From Lachnospiraceae bacterium (GTDB lineage: Bacteria > Bacillota > Clostridia > Lachnospirales > Lachnospiraceae): 40,602 nucleotides of DNA. The translations under genes were made by a program, and so were the position numbers. Under the pieces are notes generated by a model, which had not been told where the DNA came from, made no database searches, and was given only the letters and a program-made list of their open reading frames with translations. The number at the start of each line of letters is the position of its first letter. Positions within the stretch are counted from its first letter, which is position 1. This document shows, one piece after another, positions 24,303 to 34,017 of this stretch. The DNA lies in the NCBI GenBank assembly GCA_014803415.1, contig JAAVBZ010000023.1, forward strand, positions 40,147 through 80,748. The letters are read 5' to 3'.

Positions 24303-24899
24303 ATGTGCGGAAGGTTTTATATTGATGACGAAACAGCAAGAGAGATAGAGAAAATAGCCCGAAAGATCGACATGGAAACAGCAAAAAAGGGCGATGTATA
24401 TCCCTCCCAGCCGGCTCTTATACTAAAGGCACTGAAAAATGAGATGGTGTCACAAGTTCAGAAGTGGGGATATGAAAGGTCTGGAAAGAACAACCTTATT
24501 TTTAATGCCAGAGCCGAATCCGTACAGGAGAAACCCATGTTTCGCTATGATTATGAGACCCACCGCTGTATCATACCGGTTAAAAAATTTTATGAGTGGA
24601 AGAAAACAGGAGCAAGGGAAAAGGAAAAATATGACTTTTTTGTGCCGGATGAGATTTTGTTTCTGGCAGGTATTTATCATAAAGATCCGGGCGGTGACAG
24701 ATTCACCATCCTGACCAGGGAAGCAGAAGGATGTATGACAGAGATTCATGATCGGATGCCGCTGATCCTGAAAGCCGATGACATGGAAAAATGGCTGTTT
24801 TCCAGAGAAGAAGCGGTAAAATTACTGGACAGCCATTTTGAAAAACTGCAAAGAGGAAAGAGCGGGCAGGAGGAATACGTACAGATGAGCCTGTTCTGA
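24303..24899 (+). CDS. SOS response-associated peptidase, HMCES/YedK (SRAP) family
   Basis: This protein caps abasic sites in single-stranded DNA through a thiazolidine formed by C2, and so shields them from cleavage. C2 is exposed after Met removal (MCGRFY). N68 (FNARAES), E98 (FYEWKK) and H149 (HDRMPLIL) match the other active-site residues. The 198 residues are close to the E. coli YedK length. An AAGAGG site precedes the ATG, 37 bases after the polymerase gene. It completes the SOS operon and is followed by a terminator. Confidence 0.95.
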   Translation: MCGRFYIDDETAREIEKIARKIDMETAKKGDVYPSQPALILKALKNEMVSQVQKWGYERSGKNNLIFNARAESVQEKPMFRYDYETHRCIIPVKKFYEWKKTGAREKEKYDFFVPDEILFLAGIYHKDPGGDRFTILTREAEGCMTEIHDRMPLILKADDMEKWLFSREEAVKLLDSHFEKLQRGKSGQEEYVQMSLF

Positions 24900-24902
24900 T
24901 GA

Positions 24903-24940
24903 AAAGTATCCCGGAAATCGGGATACTTTCTTCAGTTTTT
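24903..24940. terminator. Terminator after the SOS operon, between convergent genes
   Basis: AAAGTATCCCG (24903-24913) pairs perfectly with CGGGATACTTT (24919-24929) around a GAAAT loop, with a T run from 24936. The minus-strand ATPase gene ends inside its tail at 24932, so it may serve both directions. Confidence 0.88.
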
Positions 24941-26272
24941 TCGTTCCTCAAGGGCCAATCCGATCAACCGATCTGCATGGTCTGCCATAAACAGCGGAAT
25001 GTTCAACACATCATTATCCAGCTTTAAATTATCCAGAGAAAACCGCACGCGGAGTTTAACCTGATCCGGGAACAGTTCTTTGAATTTCTTAAGGCTCTTA
25101 CTGGTTGTGTTGGTTTCGGACTTGACTTCTACAGGGAAAATATCATTCTCCCGCTGGATCAGGAAATCCACTTCATAAGGAGGATTGCTCTGCGTCCAGT
25201 ACCGGGGGACCACTTCAAACTGCGTGATCAAGGTCTGCAGCACAAAGTTTTCGGTCAGAGCGCCTTTGAATTCAGTGAACAGGCGGTTGCCTTCTCCAAA
25301 GGCTGTCGGGGCCAGTTGCGCCAGACGGCGGAGCAGGCCCACATCTACCAGATAGATCTTAAATGCAGACAGGTCATCGTAAGCTGCTACAGGCAGACTG
25401 GGAGCGCTGCTGCGGTAGATTTTGTGCACCAGCCGGGCATCTACCAGCCACTGCAGGGCATCTTCGTATTCCCGGGCTCTTGCCCCTTCTTTGACAACCT
25501 TATATAAAAATTTTTTATTTTCTCTTGCCAGCTGGGACGGAACAGATTTCCAAATCATAGAAATCTTTGGAAACTCACTTATATTAGGATGTTTGGCGAA
25601 GTCCCGCTCGTAGGAACCGATGATTCCGGACAAGGCTTCCTGCATGGCAGAAACGTCCCGCGCTTCCGTCCACATTAGTACCGATTCCGGCATGCCGCCG
25701 GTGACATAATACATTTTCAGTTTCTCGCAAAGAGGATTAAAGAAGGCGTCGGGAATCGGTCCAATGGCATCCACACTCTCCAGATACTTGGCGAGATTTT
25801 CGTTGCCGTTGGCAAGCAGGAATTCCGTGAAGGTCATGGGATCGATCTGCATGAAGTTGACTTTGCCCACGGGAAAAGAAGAAGGTTTCGCCAGGGCAAT
25901 TCCCAGCAGAGAACCGGCACAGGCAATGTGATACTGCGGGGCATTTTCGCAGAAATACTTCATAGAGTTGATGACATTGGGACAATCTTGTACTTCATCA
26001 AAGATGATAAGAGTCTTTTCCGGTATGATCTTCTGGCCGCTGGCCAGTATCAGATTCTGCAAGATGCGATCCACATCTTTGGTAGTCTCAAAGAACTGCT
26101 TGTATTCTTCATTCTCATCGAAGTTGAAATAGGCTGTATTTTCATAATAACGTCTGCCGAATTCTCTGAGAATCCAGGTTTTGCCCACCTGACGCACACC
26201 TTTTAAAATCAGTGGTTTGCGATAGGGTGAATTCTTCCAATCCACCAGCTTATTCAAGATCAATCGTTCCAT
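24932..26272 (-). CDS. AAA ATPase with DUF4143 (restriction-nuclease-like C-terminal domain)
   Basis: The 446 residues show Walker A at 25-32 (GVRQVGKT), Walker B at 88-95 (LIIFDEVQ) and a sensor-like CAGSLLGIAL. The DUF4143 region carries a PD-(D/E)XK-like signature, YEVDFLIQ followed by FPVEVKSE. The start at 26272 is supported by GAGAGG (26285-26280) 7 bases upstream. The in-frame ATG at 26320 lies over repeats and lacks a site. Such genes are sporadic in anaerobes, and their function is unproven (defence and regulation have been guessed). It stands alone, opposite to its neighbours, and looks accessory. Confidence 0.88.
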   Translation of the reverse strand: MERLILNKLVDWKNSPYRKPLILKGVRQVGKTWILREFGRRYYENTAYFNFDENEEYKQFFETTKDVDRILQNLILASGQKIIPEKTLIIFDEVQDCPNVINSMKYFCENAPQYHIACAGSLLGIALAKPSSFPVGKVNFMQIDPMTFTEFLLANGNENLAKYLESVDAIGPIPDAFFNPLCEKLKMYYVTGGMPESVLMWTEARDVSAMQEALSGIIGSYERDFAKHPNISEFPKISMIWKSVPSQLARENKKFLYKVVKEGARAREYEDALQWLVDARLVHKIYRSSAPSLPVAAYDDLSAFKIYLVDVGLLRRLAQLAPTAFGEGNRLFTEFKGALTENFVLQTLITQFEVVPRYWTQSNPPYEVDFLIQRENDIFPVEVKSETNTTSKSLKKFKELFPDQVKLRVRFSLDNLKLDNDVLNIPLFMADHADRLIGLALEERKN

Positions 26273-26283
26273 AGAAACGCCTC

Positions 26284-26326
26284 TCACATTTTTGTTATGA
26301 TTTTTGTGTATAATAATCACATTTTT
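26284..26326. repeat. Direct repeat TCACATTTTT, 33-bp period, upstream of the ATPase gene
   Basis: TCACATTTTT occurs at 26284-26293 and 26317-26326, separated start to start by 33 bases, about three helical turns. On the minus strand it is AAAAATGTGA, with the second copy touching the ribosome site. The AT-rich stretch between holds TATTAT-like elements that could be the ATPase promoter. The rest of 26327-26499 is AT-rich intergenic DNA with several GTAAA-type short repeats and no gene that I can support. Confidence 0.45.
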
Positions 26327-26499
26327 ATTATATACAGAACTGGCGGAAATTACAACTCATATCACGGAAATATTTAGATTTAAGTAAATTACAAATTAGT
26401 AAACCATAAACAAGTAAATCGTAATTGACTAAAATTTAACAACATGGCATAGTATAAACGAGTAAGTATCTTTCAAAGACCTATTAAAGAAAATTATGC

Positions 26500-26528
26500 T
26501 TGCAAGTACCGAAAGTATGTGATAGAAT
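26500..26528 (+). promoter_or_regulatory. Promoter of the ACT-hom-lysC operon (extended -10)
   Basis: TTGCAA (26500-26505), 17 bases, TAGAAT (26523-26528), preceded by TGA as an extended -10. It leaves an 80-base leader with one 6-bp hairpin (26550-26566) and no terminator or T-box signature. Confidence 0.65.
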
Positions 26529-26615
26529 ATCCATCGTTGACGTACAAATGTCTTTGTAATAAAGACGGAAAAGACAGAAATATACAGAGCATGAAGGATT
26601 TTCATGAGGTAGTTT

Positions 26616-27062
26616 ATGGGCAAGCGATATTATGTAGTAAAGGAACAGGCTGTGCCGGAGGTGCTCTTAAAGGTGGTGGAAGCCAAGAAACTTCTAAATA
26701 CGGGAAAAGCGCACACCATAAATGATGCGGCTGACCGGGTCGGAATCAGCCGGAGTTCCTTTTATAAATATAAAGATGATATTTTTGAATTTCATGAGCA
26801 TTCGCAGGGAACTACTATTACGCTTACTTTTCAGATGGAAGATGAGCCGGGGCTTTTGTCAGATGTACTTAAGATCATTGCGCAGTCCGGGGCAAACATT
26901 CTGACTATCCATCAGAGTATTCCCATTAACGGAGTGGCTTCCTTAAGTCTCAGTGTACAGGTACTCCCCACTACGGGAGATATTTCCGAAATGCTGGAGA
27001 CCATGGAAAATCAAAAAGGCGTCAGAAATGTTAAAATACTGGCTCAAGAAGGAGGAAGATAA
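26616..27062 (+). CDS. ACT domain protein, UPF0735/PheB family
   Basis: The 148 residues begin with a helix-turn-helix-like region (TINDAADRVGISRSSFYKYKDDIFEF) and end with an ACT domain (ITLTFQMEDEPGLLSDVLKIIAQSGANILTIHQSIP). This matches the UPF0735 family, in which B. subtilis PheB lies next to the aromatic pathway. Amino-acid sensing and regulation of the following homoserine dehydrogenase operon are likely but unproven. GAGGT precedes the ATG by about 7 bases. The hom gene starts 2 bases after its stop. Confidence 0.92.
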   Translation: MGKRYYVVKEQAVPEVLLKVVEAKKLLNTGKAHTINDAADRVGISRSSFYKYKDDIFEFHEHSQGTTITLTFQMEDEPGLLSDVLKIIAQSGANILTIHQSIPINGVASLSLSVQVLPTTGDISEMLETMENQKGVRNVKILAQEGGR

Positions 27063-27064
27063 AA

Positions 27065-28267
27065 ATGATACAGGTAGCGGTTTTAGGATACGGCACAGTA
27101 GGAAGCGGTGTTGTAGAAGTAATTGAAAAAAATAAAGAGGAGATCAACAAAAAGTCGGGAGAACAGCTGAACATTAAATATATTCTGGATTTAAGGGATT
27201 TTCCGGGAGATCCCTATGAAGATAAAGTAGTGCATGATGTAGATCAGATCCTGAATGATCCGGAAATAAAGATCATCTGTGAAACTATGGGAGGGCTGAA
27301 GCCGGCATATGACTTTACTAGGCGTGCCCTTCTTGCCGGGAAAAGTGTATGTACTTCCAACAAGGAGCTGGTAGCGGTACATGGGCCTGAGCTTATCAGA
27401 GTTGCACATGATAATAAATGCAATTACTTATTTGAAGCCAGTGTAGGCGGAGGTATTCCCATCATCCGTCCCTTAAATTATTCTTTGACAGCAGAGAAGA
27501 TCGATGCCATTACAGGTATTTTAAACGGAACTACCAATTATATTTTATCCAAGATGGAAAAGGAAGGGGCAGACTTTGAAGAAGTATTAAAGGAAGCTCA
27601 GGAAAAGGGATACGCGGAGAGAAATCCGGAGGCTGATGTAGAAGGTTATGATGCCTGCCGTAAAATAGCGATTCTTTCTTCTCTGATGACAGGAAAGAAC
27701 GTAAAATATGATGATATTTATACAGAAGGAATTACCAGGATCACATCAACTGATTTCATCTATGCCCATGCCATGGGTAAAACCATAAAACTGCTTGCGC
27801 AGAGCAAGGAAGTGGACGATAATTTCTATGCGATGGTGGCTCCTTTTATGATCAGCAAGAGCCATCCCCTTTATATGGTAAACGACGTATTCAATGCAGT
27901 ATGCGTTCATGGCAATATGCTGGGAGACTCCATGTATTACGGAAAAGGAGCAGGGAAGCTTCCTACAGCAAGCGCGGTAGTTTCCGATGTGGTAGACTGT
28001 GCAAGGCATATCGGCAAAGTGATCATGTGTTTCTGGGATGATGAGGATGTAGCATTGACGGGAATAGAAGAAGCAAAGAGAAGCTTCTTTGTAAGAGTGT
28101 CGTCTGATAGGGAAAGAAAAGCAATCGACGTGTTTGAAAGCCTCAGAGTGATCGAAGCAGATGTGCCCGGAGAATTTGCATTCGTAACAGATGTGATGAG
28201 TGAAAAAGAATTTAATAAGAAGGCTGAAGAAGTAGGAATCATCAGCCGTATCAGAATCGAGGAATAA
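27065..28267 (+). CDS. hom: Homoserine dehydrogenase
   Basis: It reduces aspartate semialdehyde to homoserine (threonine and methionine branch). The N-terminal Rossmann motif is GYGTVGSGVVEVI (8-20). Catalytic-domain blocks include TSNKELVAVHG, ASVGGGIPIIRPL, GILNGTTNYILSKM, EADVEGYDACRKIAILS and AGKLPTASAVVSDV. The C-terminal ~60 residues (FFVRVSSDRERKAI to the end) look like a short, degenerate ACT-type region. At 400 residues it is smaller than the B. subtilis enzyme (about 430). Confidence 0.96.
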   Translation: MIQVAVLGYGTVGSGVVEVIEKNKEEINKKSGEQLNIKYILDLRDFPGDPYEDKVVHDVDQILNDPEIKIICETMGGLKPAYDFTRRALLAGKSVCTSNKELVAVHGPELIRVAHDNKCNYLFEASVGGGIPIIRPLNYSLTAEKIDAITGILNGTTNYILSKMEKEGADFEEVLKEAQEKGYAERNPEADVEGYDACRKIAILSSLMTGKNVKYDDIYTEGITRITSTDFIYAHAMGKTIKLLAQSKEVDDNFYAMVAPFMISKSHPLYMVNDVFNAVCVHGNMLGDSMYYGKGAGKLPTASAVVSDVVDCARHIGKVIMCFWDDEDVALTGIEEAKRSFFVRVSSDRERKAIDVFESLRVIEADVPGEFAFVTDVMSEKEFNKKAEEVGIISRIRIEE

Positions 28268-28271
28268 TGAC

Positions 28272-29480
28272 ATGGGTAATCAAAAATTCATAGTGGTCTT
28301 AGGTGACGGTATGGCAGATGAACCTATCGAAGCTTTAGGCGGTAAAACTCCTATCGAATATGCAAAGACGCCTGCTCTTGACAGACTGAGCAGGGTTTCG
28401 GAGATCGGTCTGGTGCATACCATACCGGAGGGAATGAAACCCGGTTCCGATACGGCCAATCTTTCCGTGCTGGGGTATGATCCGAAGCTTTACTATTCAG
28501 GACGTTCTCCGCTGGAAGCACTGAGCATCGGCGTACCTATGAAGGATACGGATATCGCGCTTCGATGCAATATCGTGACCATTTCCGAAAAAGACGTGCC
28601 TTTTGAAGAACAGACTATTATCGATCACAGCTCGGGTGAGATCAGTACGGAAGACTGTGCAGTGCTTCTTGAGGCTGTCAGAAAAGAGCTGCAGAATGAA
28701 ACTTATCAGTTTTATACAGGTACCAGTTATCGTCATTGCCTTATATGGGATCAGGGTCAGGTGCTGGATCTGTCCCAGCCTCATGATATATTGGGGCAGG
28801 TAATAGGGCAGTATCTTCCTTCTGATGAAAACCTGCTTTACATGATGAAAAAAAGCTATGAGATCTTAAAGGATCATCCGCTTAACATAGAGCGAAAGAA
28901 GAGGGGAGAAAACCCTGCCAACTGCTGCTGGTTCTGGGGAGCAGGCACCAAACCGAAGCTTACTTCCTTTGAAGAAAAAAGAGGATTGAAAGGAATGATG
29001 GTCTCTGCAGTGGATCTGCTTAAGGGGATTGCAGTAGGTGCAGGCATGGGAGTGGCAAATGTAGAAGGCGCCAACGGAGGCCTTCATACCAACTATGAAG
29101 GAAAGACACAGGCGGCTCTTGACGCCTTAAAGAACGGATATGATTTTGTTTATATTCATGTAGAGGCTCCCGATGAGATGGGACATCAGGGAAGTGTGGA
29201 AAAGAAGGTACAGGCAATCGAATATCTGGACCAAAGAGTGATAGGGCCATTGACGGAAGCCTTGGATAAAGAAGGAACAGACTACAGACTCCTTGTTATG
29301 CCGGATCACCCTACGCCTATCCGTGTCAGGACACATACCGCTGACAGTGTGCCGTATTTGCTTTTTGACCGCAGCGATCTGCAGGAGCACAATTGGAATT
29401 ACAATGAAAAAGAAGCCGGAGAAAGCGGCATTTTTGTTGCCAAGGGGCATACAATAATAGATAAGCTTTTACAGAATTAA
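28272..29480 (+). CDS. Archaeal-type (cofactor-independent) phosphoglycerate mutase-like protein, probable homoserine kinase
   Basis: This 402-residue alkaline-phosphatase-superfamily protein starts VVLGDGMADEPIEALGGKTPIEYA, with the metal-binding DG(M) motif. It has GSDTANLSVLGYDP, where the serine is the phosphorylation-site candidate, and VMPDHPTP and EAPDEMGHQG in the C-terminal half. The fold is that of ApgM. However, TIGRFAM TIGR02535 is described as 'proposed homoserine kinase' for members in threonine loci. Lying between hom and lysC, with no GHMP-type thrB seen, it fits that role. Glycolytic mutase activity is the alternative. Confidence 0.85.
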   Translation: MGNQKFIVVLGDGMADEPIEALGGKTPIEYAKTPALDRLSRVSEIGLVHTIPEGMKPGSDTANLSVLGYDPKLYYSGRSPLEALSIGVPMKDTDIALRCNIVTISEKDVPFEEQTIIDHSSGEISTEDCAVLLEAVRKELQNETYQFYTGTSYRHCLIWDQGQVLDLSQPHDILGQVIGQYLPSDENLLYMMKKSYEILKDHPLNIERKKRGENPANCCWFWGAGTKPKLTSFEEKRGLKGMMVSAVDLLKGIAVGAGMGVANVEGANGGLHTNYEGKTQAALDALKNGYDFVYIHVEAPDEMGHQGSVEKKVQAIEYLDQRVIGPLTEALDKEGTDYRLLVMPDHPTPIRVRTHTADSVPYLLFDRSDLQEHNWNYNEKEAGESGIFVAKGHTIIDKLLQN

Positions 29481-29511
29481 GATAAATGAGACCATGACAG
29501 TGGAGGATATT

Positions 29512-30831
29512 ATGAAAAAGGTAGTAAAATTTGGCGGAAGTTCACTTGCCAGTGCAGAGCAGTTCAAAAAAGTAGCAGATATTATCCATGCAGATAAGGA
29601 AAGAAAATATGTGGTTCCTTCAGCGCCGGGAAAAAGATTTGACGGGGATACGAAGGTGACGGATATGCTCTATGAATGTTATCATCTGGCAGAAGCGGGA
29701 AAAGACTTTAAGAAAGAGCTTGCAGATATCGAAGCACGTTATCAGGAAATAATTGACGGATTAAAGCTGGAGCTGTCTTTAAAAGATGAATTTAAGATTA
29801 TTGCAAAGAATTTTAAAGAGAAATCAGGAGAAAATTATGCGGCTTCCAGAGGTGAGTATTTAAACGGCATCATCATGGCTGCTTATCTGGGATATGAATT
29901 TGTGGATGCGGCAGAGGTGATCCGTTTTGATGATAACGGAGAATTTGATCCGGAAGTTACAAACCGGATTTTGAGCGAACGTCTTGCAGGCATGGAGTGT
30001 GCTGTTATTCCCGGTTTTTACGGAGCTTATGCTGACGGCAGGGTAAAAACCTTTTCAAGAGGCGGCTCGGATATAACGGGTTCCATTGTGGCAAGGGCAG
30101 TAAAGGCCGATGTATATGAGAACTGGACAGATGTATCAGGATTTTTGATAGCGGATCCAAAAGTCATTGAGAATCCAGAGGTCATTGAGAATATTACCTA
30201 TAGGGAACTGAGGGAGCTTTCCTACATGGGAGCAGGTGTTTTACATGAAGATGCCATCTTCCCTGTAAGAAAAGAGGGAATTCCCATCAATATCCGCAAT
30301 ACCAATAAGCCGAAAGATGCAGGTACATGGATCGTGGAAAGTACCTGTCAGAAATCCAAGTATGTGATCACAGGTATTGCAGGAAAAAAGGGATTCTGTT
30401 CCGTGAATATAGAAAAGGCTATGATGAATTCCGAGATCGGATTTGGCAGAAAAGTACTCCAGGCTTTTGAAGATAACGGTATTTCCTTTGAACATGTTCC
30501 TTCCGGCATTGATACTATGACCGTATTTGTTCATCAGGATGAATTTATTGATAAGGAACAAAAGGTGGTATCGGCGATCCACAGACTGGCAGATCCCGAT
30601 TCCATTGATATTGAAGCAGATCTTGCGCTGATAGCCGTAGTGGGACGTGGAATGAAATCTACAAGAGGTACCGCAGGACGTATTTTCTCGGCACTTGCCC
30701 ATGCCAATATCAATATCAAGATGATCGATCAGGGTTCCAGCGAGCTGAATATTATTGTTGGCGTTGCCAATGAGGATTTTGAAGATGCCATCAAAGCAAT
30801 TTATGATATTTTTGTGATGGTACAGATCTGA
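29512..30831 (+). CDS. lysC: Aspartate kinase (monofunctional)
   Basis: It makes aspartyl phosphate, the first step to lysine, threonine and methionine. Motifs: VVKFGGSSLAS at the N-terminus, SRGEYLNGIIMAAYLG, the nucleotide-binding FSRGGSDITGSIVARAV, and DAIFPVRKEGIPINIRNT. Two C-terminal ACT domains are seen (IEKAMMNSEIGFGRKVLQAFED and VVGRGMKSTRGTAGRIF). The start at 29512 is chosen for GGAGG (29502-29506), 5 bases upstream, over the ATG at 29494. The length is 439 residues. As the last gene of the operon it is followed by a hairpin. Confidence 0.95.
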   Translation: MKKVVKFGGSSLASAEQFKKVADIIHADKERKYVVPSAPGKRFDGDTKVTDMLYECYHLAEAGKDFKKELADIEARYQEIIDGLKLELSLKDEFKIIAKNFKEKSGENYAASRGEYLNGIIMAAYLGYEFVDAAEVIRFDDNGEFDPEVTNRILSERLAGMECAVIPGFYGAYADGRVKTFSRGGSDITGSIVARAVKADVYENWTDVSGFLIADPKVIENPEVIENITYRELRELSYMGAGVLHEDAIFPVRKEGIPINIRNTNKPKDAGTWIVESTCQKSKYVITGIAGKKGFCSVNIEKAMMNSEIGFGRKVLQAFEDNGISFEHVPSGIDTMTVFVHQDEFIDKEQKVVSAIHRLADPDSIDIEADLALIAVVGRGMKSTRGTAGRIFSALAHANINIKMIDQGSSELNIIVGVANEDFEDAIKAIYDIFVMVQI

Positions 30832-30852
30832 TACAACTTAATTAACGGTAAA

Positions 30853-30886
30853 AAAGGCAGTTCCGGAAGATTCCGTAACTGCCTTT
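30853..30886. terminator. Bidirectional terminator, strongest for the minus strand
   Basis: AAAGGCAGTT (30853-30862) pairs with AACTGCCTTT (30877-30886), with a nested CGGA/TCCG pairing inside. On the minus strand the hairpin is followed by six T residues, a good terminator for 30899-31750. On the plus strand the tail is short. Confidence 0.85.
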
Positions 30887-30898
30887 CAATATTGGCCA

Positions 30899-31750
30899 TT
30901 AATATATAAGAATCATATCTCCAAAAGGAATATTCTCATCCCATAGAAATTCCAGATATTGCTTTGCAGTATCGGTTCTCTGGCTGGATGCTGCAATGCC
31001 GTAAACGGGGATCAGCTGAATATAAGCGTTTGTTTTCTTTGCAAAAGGTGAATCATCGATAAGGATACCGACAGGTATGGGATCAGCCATATTTTCAGGA
31101 TGCGTATGGATCTCTATATCGGCTGTGATCTCTTCCGTGGTGACCTGGCGAAGATCTTCGTAGTCATTTGAAAGCTCATCAGCATTCAGTTCCGCTTCTT
31201 CCGCTTTCAGGATCTCTTCGTAATCAACATAGAAAATATAACCCTCGTATTTGGAAAGCTCCTCATCGCTGAAGACAGTTCTGAGGTCTAAAAACATTTC
31301 ACTATAAGAATAATTCGAAAAGATCTGTTCATCGAAAACAAGCACATCAAGTTCCTTTACCTGCATCATTGCCATGATCTTTTGAATGGTGGCCAAATCA
31401 TATCCTGACTGGGTCTGAAAAGATAACGTGGAGGCTGTGTCAATATAACATTGATAGTTTTCGGAATCGAGCTCAGCGTATTCGGTGAAAGAGGATACCA
31501 AAAGCTCGCTGTCAAGCCCGCCGGAATTCAGCATGATACCATAAAAACTGTAGTCCTTGCCAGCTGCCATATCGCGAATAAAGATTGCGATCAATAAAAC
31601 AGCGGCAATACCGATCAGGGTATGTATCTTGTAATAATACCAAAAGTAATTCAGCTTACCCATAAACCCCATATCCTTGGTCTTCATGTGCTGCTGTTTG
31701 ATCTCATCGCTAACGCCTTTGTATTCTTTGGGCTGCCATCCTTGAAACAT
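30899..31750 (-). CDS. Single-span membrane protein with extracytoplasmic domain, unknown function
   Basis: The 283-residue protein has a cytosolic N-terminus (MFQGWQPKEYKG), one helix at about 42-59 (IHTLIGIAAVLLIAIFIR) and an acidic outer domain with little homology to families I recognise. AGAGG lies about 10 bases before the ATG at 31750; an in-frame ATG at 31807 would sit on the predicted start of transcription. The outer domain has GLDSELLVSSFTEYAELD and an acidic EEILKAEEAELNADELSNDYED. It has its own near-consensus promoter and terminator, so it is monocistronic. Confidence 0.75.
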   Translation of the reverse strand: MFQGWQPKEYKGVSDEIKQQHMKTKDMGFMGKLNYFWYYYKIHTLIGIAAVLLIAIFIRDMAAGKDYSFYGIMLNSGGLDSELLVSSFTEYAELDSENYQCYIDTASTLSFQTQSGYDLATIQKIMAMMQVKELDVLVFDEQIFSNYSYSEMFLDLRTVFSDEELSKYEGYIFYVDYEEILKAEEAELNADELSNDYEDLRQVTTEEITADIEIHTHPENMADPIPVGILIDDSPFAKKTNAYIQLIPVYGIAASSQRTDTAKQYLEFLWDENIPFGDMILIY

Positions 31751-31822
31751 AATTAAAAACCTCTTTTTGTACTTGCTTTTATCAAAAGAGTATATTAAAA
31801 TACTCACTAATACTCATTTATA

Positions 31823-31850
31823 ATTATAACGGTATTAAAAAATGTGTCAA
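31823..31850 (-). promoter_or_regulatory. Near-consensus SigA promoter of the minus-strand membrane protein gene
   Basis: On the minus strand TTGACA (31850-31845), 16 bases, TATAAT (31828-31823): both hexamers are perfect, with a slightly short spacer. Confidence 0.7.
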
Positions 31851-31933
31851 CGAAACAAAATAGATTATATATAAAAAATAAGTAAAATTTTTATAAATAT
31901 AATCGAATGAGGCGAACAATACGGCTGTGTCTC

Positions 31934-31962
31934 TTGAAAAATCAGACAAAATATACTATCAT
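31934..31962 (+). promoter_or_regulatory. Possible promoter of the plus-strand membrane protein gene
   Basis: TTGAAA (31934-31939), 17 bases, TATCAT (31957-31962). It lies upstream of the gene at 32012, with the start expected about 45 bases before its ATG. Confidence 0.4.
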
Positions 31963-32011
31963 TAGATTATTATACACTTTAATATTCAGGGAAGAAAGGT
32001 ATGGGACTGAT

Positions 32012-32506
32012 ATGAACGAAACATATGTAGAATGGCTTGTGAAGAAAAAAACTCCGGGATATATGAAATTTCTTAAAATGCTGATAACGATGCTGGCAGT
32101 CTGCTTTATCATTATAGGATTTGCAATTTTGCCGGCGTTGATTATCGGTATCGCTTTAGGCGTCGGTGCCTACTTTATTAATTTAAATGCGGATCTCGAA
32201 TATGAATATCTTTATCTGGACAAGGAACTTGTGATCGATAAGGTCATGGCAAAGAGCAAAAGAAAAAGAGTTGCCAGTTTTGAACTGGATAAAATGGAAA
32301 TAGTGGCACCTGTTAAATCATGGCATCTTGACAATTACAAAAACAGAGACGTAAAGACAATAGATTACAGCTCAGGAGAAGAAAAGCAGCCGGATCGCCG
32401 CTATGTATTTTACTATGAGGGTAATCAGAAGGTGATTTTTGAACCCAATGAAGAAATGGTCAAAGCCATGCAGCTGTCAGCACCCCGTAAAGTATTTAAG
32501 GATTAG
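32012..32506 (+). CDS. Small membrane protein, unknown function (164 aa; DUF6106-like)
   Basis: The region 20-60 is strongly hydrophobic (KMLITMLAVCFIIIGFAILPALIIGIALGVGAYFI), probably two helices. A basic, mostly beta soluble part follows (KSKRKRVASFELDKMEIVAP; YVFYYEGNQKVIFEPNEEMVKAM). The layout resembles the DUF6106 membrane proteins of Lachnospiraceae, but I recall that family loosely. The start at 32012 (MNETYVEWLVKKK) is preferred. An in-frame ATG at 31907 would extend it through the predicted promoter. It is 42 bases upstream of guaB, possibly co-transcribed. Confidence 0.75.
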   Translation: MNETYVEWLVKKKTPGYMKFLKMLITMLAVCFIIIGFAILPALIIGIALGVGAYFINLNADLEYEYLYLDKELVIDKVMAKSKRKRVASFELDKMEIVAPVKSWHLDNYKNRDVKTIDYSSGEEKQPDRRYVFYYEGNQKVIFEPNEEMVKAMQLSAPRKVFKD

Positions 32507-34003
<1,497 letters not shown>

Positions 34004-34017
34004 GGGAGGAAATACAG

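Noticed and set aside
26550-26566. Hairpin GTCTTT-GTAAT-AAAGAC in the leader of the ACT-hom operon as an attenuator
   Set aside because: The stem is only 6 bp, AT-rich, without a T tract or competing structure, and no leader peptide with threonine or methionine runs was found.
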